From Thamnidium elegans (Eukaryota; Mucoromycota; Mucoromycetes; Mucorales; Mucoraceae), in NCBI GenBank assembly GCA_025201345.1, contig JAIXMG010000011.1:372001-436000 (forward strand): 64,000 nt of DNA, read 5' to 3'. Under the pieces are notes generated by a model. That model did not search any database and was not told the DNA's origin. It was given only the letters and a program-made list of their open reading frames with translations. Made by a program: the position numbers and the translations under genes. Below, one piece after another: positions 32,972 to 44,699 of the stretch. Numbering within the stretch: the first letter of the stretch is position 1; each line of letters begins with the position of its first letter.

Positions 32972-34711
32972 ATGAATTTACCACAAGAAGTGCTATTACT
33001 TATATTCCAATCATCTATTCAAGATCAACCCATATTAAGTGCACCTGATATATTTCAATGTGAACTTGTCTGTAAGCGGTGGAAATTAACTGCCCAACGT
33101 ACCAACTACACTTGTTTAACTTTACAAAGCCATCATCATATACCCAAACTTATACAAACCCTTCGTCAATCAACAACGCTTGCTAAATTTGTACGAAAGC
33201 TTTTGATAAACGTACCGTCATACCAACACTATTTAATACATCTACTTGACATATTGCCATTTATAGACACTGTACAAGTGGTTGAGCCAAACATCGATTT
33301 TTATTCAAACCTCATTACAATTCATGATCGAAATGGTTGCAAGCATTTAAAAAACATTCAAATACCTACTGAACTAAATGATTCCCAACTACTTCAAGTA
33401 TATGCTACGTGCGTTGAAAATTACAGACATAAGTTACAAACCCTTTTACTTTATGAAAATGACATTACTTTATTAAACAAGCTACATCAATTTCCTAAAC
33501 TGCGACAACTTGTTGTAAAACAACGCACAAATAATATACGGTCATTGGACTATATCCTCGATCAATTACCGAATCTAACCAAGTTGGATGTTGCTTTATA
33601 CAACACAATTCCTTTTTCGACTGACAATTTGATTGACAGTGATAATATTTCACCAAACTCGACTTTAAAACTACTGGACGGTTTGTTTGTAGTACAAGAT
33701 TCAACTTTACTTTACATTATATATAAGTTTTCTCAATTGCAAGAATTATTTATTAACCATGATAGACCAGACGAAGAGATTGAAACTGTATTTATGACAA
33801 CAGATATCACATTGTCTACGCTATCTCAATTTATGAATTATATTCTTTCGATACCCACTTGCGCTATATCATTCCTGTTAGATATACCTTTGATCACAGA
33901 AGCATTAGATATATATACTAGACACATGCCTACCAAAAGACTTGGTCCATTGTCAATTACTTATACCCGCGATAGTGAACGACAAAGTACACGGTGGACA
34001 GTGTACCGTACATCTACCAAAATGCAAAGCCATCAATTCTATATCGATTACCATTGTTTAACCAACGGATTATTACATTTAAAATTAATTGAAACCATTG
34101 GAAACTACCTATCAGAAATAACCTATCGAACCAATATCGATAGTATAAGGAACGTACACGGATACTTTCTAGACCATATATTACAACACTGCTGCAATTT
34201 AACGAAGCTTCGATTAAGTTGTACAAAACTTATTCGATGTCTTGGTAAACCGCCACTGTCTTCTGGTCATCAGTCACTGACTCATTTAGTATTGTTAAAT
34301 TGTTATTTGGGAAAAGATGTGTTTAAAAGGTTATCGGATCGGTTGAAGGATTTAAAGAAATTAGTTATTGTACGATGTAGGTTAGGAAGTAGTGGATTAG
34401 ATACAAGATACTATCATATTGATATGTATGATACTACCATCGATACCGTACGATTAAAATCAGGGCATAGTATTACTTATATTACAGTACGTGTGACTCA
34501 ATCAACAAAAGAAGAAGCGTTTTACAAGTTATGGTTTGATGTATCAACACAAGATTATAAAACAGAACCTTCAACACAACAAGAATATGAAATTATGCCT
34601 AAAGCAGACCAACATTTACAAGTTTGGGTTCAATGCAAGCATGTTCACAAAATTCAATTGTTTACAAATGCTAAAGGAAATCAAGTGGTTTTTGGGCAGG
34701 TTACAGTGTAA
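32972..34711 (+). CDS. F-box protein with leucine-rich C-terminal region, 579 aa
   Basis: Single exon. The N-terminus MNLPQEVLLLIFQSS and FQCELVCKRWKLTAQR is an F-box (L-P-x-E-[VI]-L...C-x-x-W), which binds Skp1 in SCF ubiquitin ligases. The remainder has irregular Leu-rich repeats (LPNLTKLDVALYNTI, QSLTHLVLLNCYLGKDVF, LSDRLKDLKKLVIVRCRLG) for substrate binding. This type is greatly expanded in Mucoromycota. Substrate unknown. AT-rich codon use contrasts with the acyl-CoA dehydrogenase gene just upstream. Confidence 0.88.
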   Translation: MNLPQEVLLLIFQSSIQDQPILSAPDIFQCELVCKRWKLTAQRTNYTCLTLQSHHHIPKLIQTLRQSTTLAKFVRKLLINVPSYQHYLIHLLDILPFIDTVQVVEPNIDFYSNLITIHDRNGCKHLKNIQIPTELNDSQLLQVYATCVENYRHKLQTLLLYENDITLLNKLHQFPKLRQLVVKQRTNNIRSLDYILDQLPNLTKLDVALYNTIPFSTDNLIDSDNISPNSTLKLLDGLFVVQDSTLLYIIYKFSQLQELFINHDRPDEEIETVFMTTDITLSTLSQFMNYILSIPTCAISFLLDIPLITEALDIYTRHMPTKRLGPLSITYTRDSERQSTRWTVYRTSTKMQSHQFYIDYHCLTNGLLHLKLIETIGNYLSEITYRTNIDSIRNVHGYFLDHILQHCCNLTKLRLSCTKLIRCLGKPPLSSGHQSLTHLVLLNCYLGKDVFKRLSDRLKDLKKLVIVRCRLGSSGLDTRYYHIDMYDTTIDTVRLKSGHSITYITVRVTQSTKEEAFYKLWFDVSTQDYKTEPSTQQEYEIMPKADQHLQVWVQCKHVHKIQLFTNAKGNQVVFGQVTV

Positions 34712-35500
34712 TTTTTTTTTAATTGTCGACAATAAAATACCAATGTCGACGAAACGAAGACTGAAAATGTGATACAAGCTCTCTGAGCCACTTATTTGTC
34801 CTTTAATAATAACATTTAAAAAACATTGTAATTTTGGTTATGTGTCATCTGTTACAACATATATATATATATATATATAAAAGGCCTTTCTGGTTATTGA
34901 AAACTGTCCTATTATTATACCCGGACGATATGGATACTCTACGGGAGATACGTTGTCAACCGTACCCTTTTGTATGTCTTGTAAACCATCGTTAGACACA
35001 CCAACTGCCAACTACGATAGATACCAAGACACATATATGTTGGTACCTGATAACGTGATAGCATACATATTAATCATACTTTACTATTTTCCGTTTGATC
35101 AACAACAGGTCTTTTTTTTTTTTAGTTCCAGTTTATACTTGTGTTTTTCTTGGAATCATTAAATATTGTATTAGAGTATAGACCTCAGTAGAGCCATTAT
35201 TACCAAACCCATACCTATTCTTTGTCAAAAGATATTAAAAGAATCATGCAGAATTTTTATTGGCCGAAATCAAATCAGAAAGTAATATGCGACACGCCTA
35301 AAATCATTTTTTTTTTAGTAAAGTTCATTCTTGTTCGTAAAGTGACTTGTTGAGTCTCTAAATACTAAGATGTAGAAACAGCCAATAAAAGAATTATTTA
35401 TATCCCGAATACCCAATAAAAACGAAAGTTTATTTTTGTTCATGGGAACAAAAAAAAGAAGAAAGATTATTTGTTTATGGTAATAAAAGTTTAGCATAGA
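34712..35500. other. Gene-poor tract with coding-like scraps
   Basis: The plus strand at about 34910-35109 stays open (GYSTGDTLSTVPFCMSCKPS, then LDTPTANYDRYQDTYMLVPD) up to CAACAG|GTC, but has no start or partner exon. An (AT)n tract lies at about 34859-34879. Confidence 0.35.
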
Positions 35501-35505
35501 CAAAC

Positions 35506-35612
35506 GACAGGTGCATAATGACAGGCGCATAATAACAGGTGCGAATCTATTATGCGAAATGACATAATGACTAGTACAAATCTACTATGCGAAATGACAT
35601 GTAATGACTGAT
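35506..35612. repeat. Short imperfect direct repeats
   Basis: ACAGGTGCATAATG, ACAGGCGCATAATA and ACAGGTGCGAATC occur in a row, and CTATTATGCGAAATGACAT / CTACTATGCGAAATGACAT recur about 40 bp apart. They resemble slipped or footprint-type repeats just upstream of the decayed ORF at 35670. Confidence 0.6.
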
Positions 35613-35669
35613 TCAAATAAGCGCTAATAATAAAATTAAAAAAGTTGCATGTAAAGACTATAAAATACA

Positions 35670-36283
35670 ATGAGCCAATTAACTCGTCCACCAACTATCA
35701 GCAATAGGCGAATAGAAAATCCTACTAACAAAATTAACGTGGATGATTTGACGAATCATTTACACGAGGAAATACAAAGAAGATTGGAGAGAAAGATTCA
35801 AAACTGTATCGAAGAAAATGATGATGTAGAAGTTCTAAAAAGAGAGTGTGCATCTATGAAGCAGCTGGAAAGAGGAGCTGTCGCGAATGTAGAGTAGTCT
35901 GCCAATATACCAGCGACAACAATATAAAATTTTCTGAACGAGTACAATAAGGGTCACAACCAAGACAAAAAGCGTTGATTTCTGGAGGTAATAACTTTGA
36001 TAATATTGTTATACAAGAAAGAGAGAAGCAAGAAGAGCAAATGTCTGTAAGTAACTACCGAACGTTCTGTGCTCCTCTCAATCCAATTATTAGACAGGAT
36101 TTAACTAGTCCATTAAAATCTGTTTTTACGGATAGATTGTCAAGAAATTTAGAGCAATCTTCGGATTACATAACGTCTTTTGGTTTGAAACTATATCAGT
36201 CGATAATTCTATTTAAAGATCATTCCCCTGTTCTAGCTGAAGTTGGGGGGAAAAATCCAATCAAGAGCACGCTTCAACAATAG
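35670..36283 (+). pseudogene. Frame-broken ORF, coiled-coil-like, family unknown
   Basis: First block 35670-35897 (MSQLTRPPTISNRRIENP, then INVDDLTNHLHEEIQRRLER and a charged helix) ends in a stop. A second block in another frame, about 35955-36283, reads KALISGGNNFDNIVIQERE, CAPLNPIIRQDLTSPLKS and IILFKDHSPVLAEVGGK. Together they look like one protein broken by a frameshift or by an intron I cannot define. Charged N-terminal helices suggest a coiled coil. No transposase or polymerase motif is visible. Confidence 0.4.
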
Positions 36284-37364
36284 TAGAATACCTTTTTGTG
36301 TACTCTAAACGAAGAAAACTTCTCCATTGTATGACAAAAAAACAGTACAGTAGCGGCTTTATTAAAGATGGGCTTTTCCAGAATATCTTCGATCCCTCGC
36401 TTTACCATCGCCTCATCACGATTCGATATAAGGGTGGAATCCAGTTTCACAAAACTAATAATAGAGCTGAAAAATATACTTTTTTTGGAAGTAACTAACA
36501 AAAAATATTATGAGATAATTATATATTCAGTACGTAATAAAATTGCTGCATAAGTATTTTTTTTTGGTGCCTATTCGAAGTAACAATATAATATGTTTTT
36601 CTAATAATTAGTAGACACAGTATTTCAGAATACACACAATAATATAGTTTAATAATGTATCCATTTCGTTACAGCATTGACCTGGCACTATTATACTATA
36701 TACACATTTAGTTGGACTCAAAACTCTAATAGACTAAATCTATGTATCTTGCCGGATATCAATTTAATAACTGCGGTTGTTCAAATCAATGCTTTGACGA
36801 AAAAGTTACCCTATTATAAGACATTATTTATTGCAGATAATTAAGTGACAATAACATACACATTTTTCTTTAATCATTTATACTTATATGATTCGTCATT
36901 CATTAGTTACCTCTAAGTCAAACCATATTGTAAATAACTAATAAATTTTTCTTACAGCTATAAAATATTTTACATGTATGAATAGGTCTGGAACTAATAA
37001 CACTTGTGGGATTTTTAAGATATTTAAATGCAACTGTTGGAGGAAAAAGAAGCCCTTCTTTTATGCATGAACGTAGATCTCCTGTTTATTATTGGATCCG
37101 GGTTTAATTTTCTTTTTTTTTTGATCGTCCCTTAAATTTTATTGGTAACCATCATGAAAAAAAAGGATATTTTTATTTTTTTGATTCAGTTATGCAAACG
37201 AAAACAAGGTAACAACAGAACAGTACCAATTAATAAAAAAATATATGCTTCATCAGAAAGGTCTGGACCTTATCAGCAAATTAATATAAATACTGGAAAC
37301 TGATCGCTGAAGAATTTAATTTTTTTTTTCTAATCAAATTTAATTTCTCTAAATTAAACATAAA
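36284..37364. other. Gene-poor tract
   Basis: AT-rich with short scraps; contains one copy (36422-36435) of a 14-mer also found at 39335. Includes the promoter of the secreted peptide gene. Confidence 0.45.
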
Positions 37365-37667
37365 ATGAAGAACTATCTTTTCCTAATAGCGCTTATCTGC
37401 TTCTTGCTTCCAATCCTCTCCGTAACTGCTGCAGAAGAAGCTAACGCCGAAGTTGATAACGATAATGGTCGTGGTGGTCGTGGTGGTGGCCGTGGTGGTC
37501 GAGGTGGTTGTGGAGGTGGTCGTCGCTATGGAGATCGCTGGAACTGGGGCTGCAATGTATGCTGGTGTGATCGTAGAGGTACTCATTGTACACGCCATCG
37601 TTGTCATTATGTTGACGAAGAGCCTAGCTCAAGCTCTGACTCCGTCCCCACTCCCAACCCTACCTAA
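37365..37667 (+). CDS. Secreted Gly/Arg-rich peptide with a pacifastin-like six-cysteine motif, 100 aa
   Basis: Single exon. Signal peptide MKNYLFLIALICFLLPILSV (cleavage near TAA/EE at about 23), an acidic linker, a (RGG)n-type stretch at 35-48, then six cysteines at 49, 63, 66, 68, 75 and 80, and a Ser/Pro tail. The core GCNVCWCDRRGTHCTRHRC fits the pacifastin inhibitor pattern C-N-x-C-x-C-x(2,3)-G-x-C-T-x(3)-C, with spacings one residue off the norm at two places. In pacifastins the reactive bond lies between the last two cysteines; here that loop is T-R-H-R, which would suit trypsin-like proteases. Extracellular protease inhibitor is therefore an inference; an antimicrobial or wall-associated role is also possible. 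It sits alone in a repeat-rich, gene-poor tract. Confidence 0.75.
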   Translation: MKNYLFLIALICFLLPILSVTAAEEANAEVDNDNGRGGRGGGRGGRGGCGGGRRYGDRWNWGCNVCWCDRRGTHCTRHRCHYVDEEPSSSSDSVPTPNPT

Positions 37668-38850
37668 TTACTTTTTTGTAAAGTAATCTCTATCTCTGTA
37701 AATAGTCTCCACTTTTTTATTTCCTCCTTTTTCCAAGAAAAAAAAATTACATATAACCTTTAATAAAAAAAGTTCAAAATTTTTTATATCGTTTTTTTTT
37801 TCAAATTTATTTGGCCCTTTACTCTTGTTACATAATCTTACACACCTGAACATTAATGTTACAAAAAAGGCAAATCGGATTTTTTTTCTCGAAATCAGAT
37901 ATTTCATAACATAAACTTACGTGTAAACGTCAACTAGTTTTTAATACAAGGTCTTACGATGCATGTAAAAAAACACCTAATAGCTGTTTAAAGTTGATAT
38001 TAGTAAGAGTGTATTTTCCAGATAATTGTTATATCACATCATATCGATCAAACAATATCCACTCCGGAAATAATTTCAATGAGTAAATTTTCATGTATTC
38101 CTCTAAGAGAGCGATAAAAATAAATGTAAATGATGAGATTTTTACAGAATTCATGCCGTATGAAATTTATATTTCTATCAGAAGAAACGCCTGGATGTTC
38201 GTATAAAAACAAATGTTTTGAAAAGGATAATAGATGGGTAATGCTGGATTATAATACTTTACATAGTTCTAGAACTTGTCCAAGTTATTATACAAAAAAA
38301 AAAATTGTGTATCGTTTTCTGCAAGAGCTTAAACATTAAGACCATTTTAATTATATTTAGCAAATATAATAATACCAAACTATGTATTAAAATGACACAT
38401 AACAATACATTTAAAGCTACTTTCTATGATATATAGGACTAAAAACATCTTTGTGTTAATGTTATTTTATTTAGACTGTATCCCTTTTCAATCTTTCGTC
38501 GCTTAGCAACCCTCTGTATTTAATTACTTTTCCTAGTTAATTTTTTAAAGATTTACTGCTAATACACAATCCATTCAAGTCTAAAGTTATCGTCCTTATA
38601 TATTAATTACTTTGTAAGATTTATTTCGTTATCCTCTCCCTATCAGTTTGATTATTATCCTTTCGTTTATGAATAACATCGATTTATAATACACATTTGA
38701 AGACTAGATACTTTCATACAATTTCTTCATTACTTAAATAAACATGCATTTTATTATCCCGTATAAATTCATTCTCGAGTCGATTCAAGGTACATACCGG
38801 ATAATAGTGAGTAAAATAGGTCTTTTTATATCTTTTTTTTAAGTCTGATA
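37668..38850. other. Gene-poor tract
   Basis: No convincing gene. A 69-codon plus-strand ORF at 38130-38339 has biased composition and no context. Confidence 0.4.
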
Positions 38851-38868
38851 ATAGGAGTAATGAATGAT

Positions 38869-38968
38869 GGTATTATTGTGTTAATAGCAAGAGAGCCACG
38901 TAATAAAACAATGCTATTTGGACACAATACAGTGTCACTCATATGAGATTTGTAAGAGCAAGATAATG
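38869..38968 (+). repeat. Diverged copy of the decayed repeat at 20565-20665
   Basis: Shares ATTGYGTTRAYARC...AAGAG, TCACTCATAYG-(GA)TTTGT and AAGATAAT in the same order and spacing as the first copy. Translation (IIVLIAREPRNKTMLFGHNT, VSLI, stop) parallels the other copy. Confidence 0.4.
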
Positions 38969-39289
38969 ACTGAGCGAATTACAAACAATAATGTAACTGT
39001 CGATTGTAGAGTGTGACAACAAAAAAATGGTTAAAAAGAATCACAGCTATAGTATACAGTTATTAAAGATACGGCTTGGCATAAATACAGTAAAATGTTC
39101 TTTGTGCGAACTAAAACTTTCCATACTCTTAACTGGTAATAACTATTGTTTTTAGCTGTCAAGTATATTCAAACTATTTACTTCCAATTACATTACTTAC
39201 AATTTGGTGTTTATTTATGGATGTATCAGAGAACGATATTATATTGTCACTTGGAATAAACACCAGAAAAAAAACTGCGGTATCTGAAT

Positions 39290-39412
39290 AAAAGTGAACC
39301 AGTGGTGGACAGTGTCTCCAACTCCCGTCCACTGTTCGATATAAGGGTATGTTCGATTTAAAAGCGGATTTATTCCAAATTTCGGCCACCCTTAAATAGA
39401 GTCACTACTGTA
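39290..39412 (-). mobile_element. Possible solitary Tc1/mariner-type terminal end
   Basis: Read on the minus strand from 39410, CAGTAGTGACTCTATTTAAG, GGTGGCCGAA... is bordered by TA at 39411-39412, as expected at a Tc1/mariner insertion. Inside lie GTCCACTGTTCGATATAAGG-type subrepeats. No transposase ORF and no matching opposite end were found nearby, so this is a truncated copy or chance. Confidence 0.35.
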
Positions 39413-40114
39413 TAGTCCAAGAAAACCACTAATAGAGTTTTAAAAGAAGATGTAATCTTAGGTTATATCATAAAATAATAAAAAGGCGGAGGGTAAATGA
39501 TAAAGACATTGAGCTCTTAAAAAATTTAATATGTATATTATTATAATAAGAAAACAAATGTCATTTTCGCTTTGATACGGCTATTTTGGGACCATGGGTG
39601 CGTACAGCTTACTATATCTTAAGTTATCCTATGTACACCCACATAGTCCGAGTTATTCTGCACCGTGGTCTCTAAGGCCGAAAAAAAAAAATGCTTGTCC
39701 CGCTTTATTGTTAGATATAGAAAAATACCGCTCCTTTTTCACTGTGAGAGAAATTGAGGGGCGCTGTGTGAATAATGTTTTTCCCGTGGATTGATTTCGA
39801 TCTTTGATCTTTTGATTCCCCATCATTTAAAGGGTCTCTTTTTTGTTTAACATAATTCGTTTACATTCGAGATTATAAAATTAAAATACTTTTTTTTTGA
39901 AAAAAAAAACAGTTGTATTAATAAATACGACGCAAATCATATTAGGGGAAAATATATGTAGATAATTAGGATTGGCATTGCACCATTTCGTGAGACCCTC
40001 CCGATAACCCTGTATTCACTTTACTGGTACAAACTCAGCTAAACGATGTTTTAAAATGAAATCTCCTCCGCTTTTTTTAAACTTCATTTTTTTACCCTTT
40101 CTCCCACACAAATA
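39413..40114. other. Intergenic upstream of alpha-mannosidase
   Basis: AT-rich; no gene supported. A 66-codon ORF at 39594 lacks coding character. Confidence 0.45.
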
Positions 40115-43100
40115 ATGGACTTGAGCCACTTTCAGTTCGATGAATCTCCTTTTATACAACACCAACAGCGACCTCTGCATACCATATTACAAAATAAGCG
40201 AGAGCCACAAGTATTAGACCACCCAAAGTCGATCCGTAGTATCACTGTCGATCGTTGTTCAAACTTTACAAGTGGAGGTGCCAATGGCAACGATGTCAAC
40301 TTGCTTTCTCAACTATATAAAGCTAGAACCAACTCAGGTACAACACCAATTATATTAAAACTTAAAAACCGAGAAAAGCTAATGAAAATTGACTATTAGA
40401 GGAATATATATCTTTACTGGTACATAGTGTGCCTGACTTACAAAGAATACCTTTCAAGGATGCTATCAGACAAGAGTTTAGACCAACTCGGTTAGGTGAA
40501 TGGTTTGGTCCTTCCTGGGTATGTATTATATAAATGATATAGTTTGTATCTAGACAATTGTCTAAGTTTTATCCGTAGTCTACGCACTGGTTTCATGTTG
40601 AGTTAAGAATCCCAAACGAGTTTGTAGGGGAGGAAGTTCAGTTAGTATGGAATGCGGATAATGAAGCAATGATATGGAGTACGGATGGTGTGACGTTACA
40701 AGGTTTAACAGGAGGAGGTAACGTACGTGGATATCAATAGATCTTATCTTTGATATATATAATATATATATATAAAAAGAATTAATATTTTTTTTTTATT
40801 CAGCTGGAAGTGATGCCCGGCACGAATATATTTTAACTACCAGCGCCGATGGCGGAGAGGTGATACAGCTTTATATTGAGATGGCGTGTAATGGTATGTT
40901 CGGTGCAGCATGTAGTGGATTAATCAGTCCACCAGATCCCAACCGTTTCTTCAACTTGAGTGAAGTAGACCTTGCTGTTCCCAACAAATTAGCTTGGGAA
41001 CTTTTATACGATTTTCAAATAATTTTAGGTATGGCTAAAGAATTACCTGAAGATTCAGTTCGAGGCTCGCAAGCCTTATTCTGTGCCAATAATATTATCA
41101 ATGTATTTGTACCAGGAGATGATCAATCTTTACGTGAAGGATTAAAAATTTCACAAGAGTTTTTAAGTTTAAAAAATGGCGATTCTCAACATGAAATTTT
41201 TGCAATTGGACATTGTCATATTGATACGGCTTGGTTATGGCCGTTTGATGAAACGATTCGGAAATCTGCTAGAAGCTGGTCTTCTCAAATTGATCTGATG
41301 AACAGATACTCGGACTATAAGTTTATTTGCTCGCAAGCGCAACAATTTGAATGGGTTAAGGAAAGGTATTTACCACTTTGGGATAGAATTCATCAAAAAG
41401 TGGCTACAGGACAATTTTTACCTACAGGAGGAGTAAAGTAAACATATTTGGCTTTTTTATTGTTATTTATCTAACATTGTATTTATTAGACTTGGGTAGA
41501 AATGGATACAAATATGCCTAGTGGAGAATCTCTTTGTCGTCAATTCTTACTTGGCCAAAGGTTTTTTAAAACCAATTTTGGTAGACGATGTAAAGTATTT
41601 TGGCTTCCAGATTCTTTTGGATATTCTTCTCAGTTACCACAATTAATGCAGTTGGCGGGTTTAAAGTACTTTTTCACGCAAAAGTTATCTTGGAATAATG
41701 TTAACAAGTTTCCTTTGACTACGTTTTGGTGGATCGGCTTAGACGGTACGAAATCATTAACTCATATGGCTCCCTCGGAGACATACAACGCACAATGTAC
41801 TCCTGAAGAATTAGTACGTAGCATGAAAAACAATCGTGATAAAGTGTATTCCAATACCAGTCTTTTAGTATATGGTAATGGGGATGGAGGCGGAGGTCCT
41901 TTAGCTAGCATGATCGAACGTTTAAAAAGAATGAAGAATGTAGACGGATTACCAAAAACTACCATGTCTTTACCTACTGAGTTTTTTGAAAAAGTTGAGA
42001 ATACTGCTAAAGCACTTCCGTCATGGAAAGGAGAGTTGGTAAGCATATCCATATTTTTTCTTTCTTTCTTTCTTATTAATTTATATATTCTAGTACTTTG
42101 AATTGCATCGTGGCATATATACTACCCATTCTTTATGCAAAAAGTTGAATCGTAGCTGCGAGTTCTTATTACATGATATTGAACTTTTAGCCACATATTC
42201 ATTACTTCAGTTTCCCGAAACATTTCAATACCCTAAAGAAGTTATCGATGATTTTTGGAAGTTATTATGTTTGACACAATTCCATGATGTTATGTCAGGT
42301 TCTGCCATCGAAATGGTGTACGATGATTGTTTACAAATGTACACCAAAATTGACGTAATCGGTAAACAAATGCGATCCGATATGTTGACACAGCTACTGC
42401 ATTTGGATGAAAGTATTGAAGGCGTTAAGGGTCTCGCTGTAATCAATACACTACCTTGGGAAAGAAATGAAGTGATTGAAGTACCCTTGGAAGATGGGTT
42501 ACCTACAATGAAACAATATTCTGCGTTTGGAAGAAGTGGATACGCATTAGCCCGAAATGTGTCAGGGTCAGGTGTAACGGGGTATACATTAGATGAGGCT
42601 GACGTTCCGCCTGTGCGTGTAGAAACAGACCAAATGAATAATATAGTGATGGAAAACCAATTTATTCGAGTCACGTTTGACCATACGGGTCATTTAATTC
42701 ATCTATATGATAAAGAGGTAGAAAGAGAACTAATTAAACCAGGTGAACGAGGAAATGTATATAAAATGTACGAAGATGTGCCTTTATTCTGGGATGCTTG
42801 GGATGTAGAAATCTACCATTTAGAAAAATTTAAGGTGGTTGAACAAGGCTCGGTTCAAATACTAGAACAAGGCCCATTGCGTTGTTCATTGCTTATTGAA
42901 AAACAACTCTCTGCTACAAGCCAGCTTCGTCAAATTGTTATTCTTTCAGCTGTCTCTCGTCGGTTAGATTTTGAAACTGAGGTAGATTGGAATGAAAATC
43001 GACAGTTTCTTAAAGTAGAGTTTTCTTGGGATATTTTGACGGATAATGTTAATTATGAATGTCAATATGGACATGTATCAAGACCTACACATTTTAATAC

Positions 43101-43788
43101 AAGTTGGGATGCTGCCAAATTTGAAGTTGTTGCACAAAAATACGCTGATATGTCGGAATTTGGTTATGGTGTTGCACTTTTAAACGATTGTAAATATGGT
43201 TACTCTGCTCATAAGAATGTATTGAGGTTATCTTTATTAAGAGCGCCTAAAGCACCTGATTCAAATTGTGATATAGGGCATCATTCTTTTAAATATGCCA
43301 TTTATCCGCACCAACACCATTTTTTACAGTCAGATGTCGTACGTGAAGGATATAATTTCAATTCTCCTTTATTAACTAGATTAGTTCCAAGAGCGAAACT
43401 AAACGGCGTCAATTTTTTATTACCTAAATTCCATATTGAAAATGCAGCTAACATTGTATTAGATACAATAAAAAGAGCAGAGGACTCTACAGATATTATC
43501 ATTAGGTTGTATGAATGTTATGGTGGACATGCTAGAGCGAAACTAATCAGTTCAAGAATTATCACAAAAATAGTAAAATGTAACATTTTGGAAGATGAAC
43601 AAGAAGTGATTGAAATTATTGATACAACAGCAGTAATGAATGGAAGAACATTTAGTACAAATTTAAGAGTTCTTGATGATGATATGTTGGAATTACAACA
43701 GGAAACTCGACAAAGACAGTTAAATGAAGGGACATTAATTAAATTTAAACCATTTGAAATAATAACATTAAAAATAACTTGCGCTTAA
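40115..43788 (+). CDS. AMS1: Alpha-mannosidase, GH38 (vacuolar Ams1 type), 1117 aa
   Basis: Six exons (40115-40337, 40400-40518, 40579-40717, 40804-41432, 41490-42038, 42094-43788). The N-terminal domain has RLGEWFGPSWSTHWFHVEL; the catalytic domain begins with GHCHIDTAWLWPFDETIRK (zinc-binding His/Asp, about residue 297), followed by PTGGTWVEMDTNMPSGESL, the nucleophile segment FWLPDSFGYSSQLPQL (Asp about 411), and YGNGDGGGGPLASMIERL. LTQFHDVMSGSAIEMVYDD and the C-terminal beta-domains match Ams1. The enzyme removes alpha-linked mannose from free oligosaccharides and is delivered to the vacuole by the Cvt/autophagy route; no signal peptide is present, consistent with that. Full length. It converges with the CoA-binding gene, stops 55 nt apart. 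Confidence 0.96.
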
Positions 43789-43843
43789 ATAAACTATTTT
43801 TTTATAACAATTAAAAGGGGATTTACATTTAGGAGAAAAATAT

Positions 43844-44414
43844 TTAAAGATGCCCTTCTTCTCTTCTATAATTCTGTAAAAGACTAGGTCCATCTACTAA
43901 AATACACGGACCGCCAAATATAACACTTAGTGATGATTTGTTATTGTTCACAAACTGGATAACAGCTTCGTCTTCTGCACCTGGTTGAATCCATATGTTT
44001 TTAATACCAATATTTTTAGCATTTTCAAGTACTTTTAAAGTTATTTTCGGGGGCGTTATGATTGACAATGCAGTTTTAGCTGGATTTGGTAACTCATCAA
44101 TTGATTTTACAGTAGCGATCGTTTCGATAATTTCCTCTTTCTATATAATAATACAGTAAAGTAAGTAAATATACAACATATCTATTTGATTTTTTTTTTA
44201 CGGGGTTGACAGGTGTTACATCTAGACCGTTCGATTGAAACCTGGATATTTTTATTATGCAAGGAGTTAGTATTAATAATTTGTGAGTGATACTAATATT
44301 AATATGTTATTTATACCATCTTAACACTCTATTTCCAAACTTTTCTCTGGCAATACTAGCACCAACTACAGCAAAGTAAGGTGTGGTAATAAAGTTTTTT
44401 GCAATGTTATTCAT
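43844..44414 (-). CDS. CoA-binding domain protein (CoA_binding_2 family), 144 aa
   Basis: Three exons (44414-44317, 44241-44202, 44140-43844) in phases 2 and 0. The product is a single Rossmann-type domain: PYFAVVGASIAREKFGNRVL, SNGLDVTPVNP, ELPNPAKTALSIITPPKITL, IGIKNIWIQPGAEDEAVIQF and VIFGGPCILVDGP. This is the small standalone CoA-binding protein found across bacteria and fungi (bacterial YccU type), related to the N-terminal domain of succinyl-CoA synthetase alpha. Biological role not established. It is divergent from the C2H2 gene (285 bp between starts). Confidence 0.88.
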
Positions 44415-44699
44415 ATGTAGAAAGATGAAGAAGTAAAAAATGAAGCAGGTGTAAGTGTGGGTATTTATTTATTCACTATTCGCAGTTTAAGATTCCGATC
44501 CACGTGGATATAAGTTACCAAGGGGATGCTATGCTTTTTTCTCCTTTTTTTTTCTCTCTATTTTTTTACTCGGGGCACCTTTTCTGAATATATATATGTG
44601 TGTATGTACACTAACAATCCCTTTTCTTTTTAATAAAACAGTATATTTTCCTTTTTATTCAAAAAACGCGTAGTTGTTTGGACCGTATGTAATAAAACC

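Noticed and set aside
35670..36283. Retrotransposon gag or polymerase
   Set aside because: Charged helical composition only; no zinc knuckle, protease, RT or integrase motif found nearby.
37383..37607. Thr-rich minus-strand ORF
   Set aside because: Antisense of the GGT/CGT repeat in the secreted peptide gene.
41762..42052. 96-codon minus-strand ORF
   Set aside because: Shadow of the alpha-mannosidase catalytic exon.
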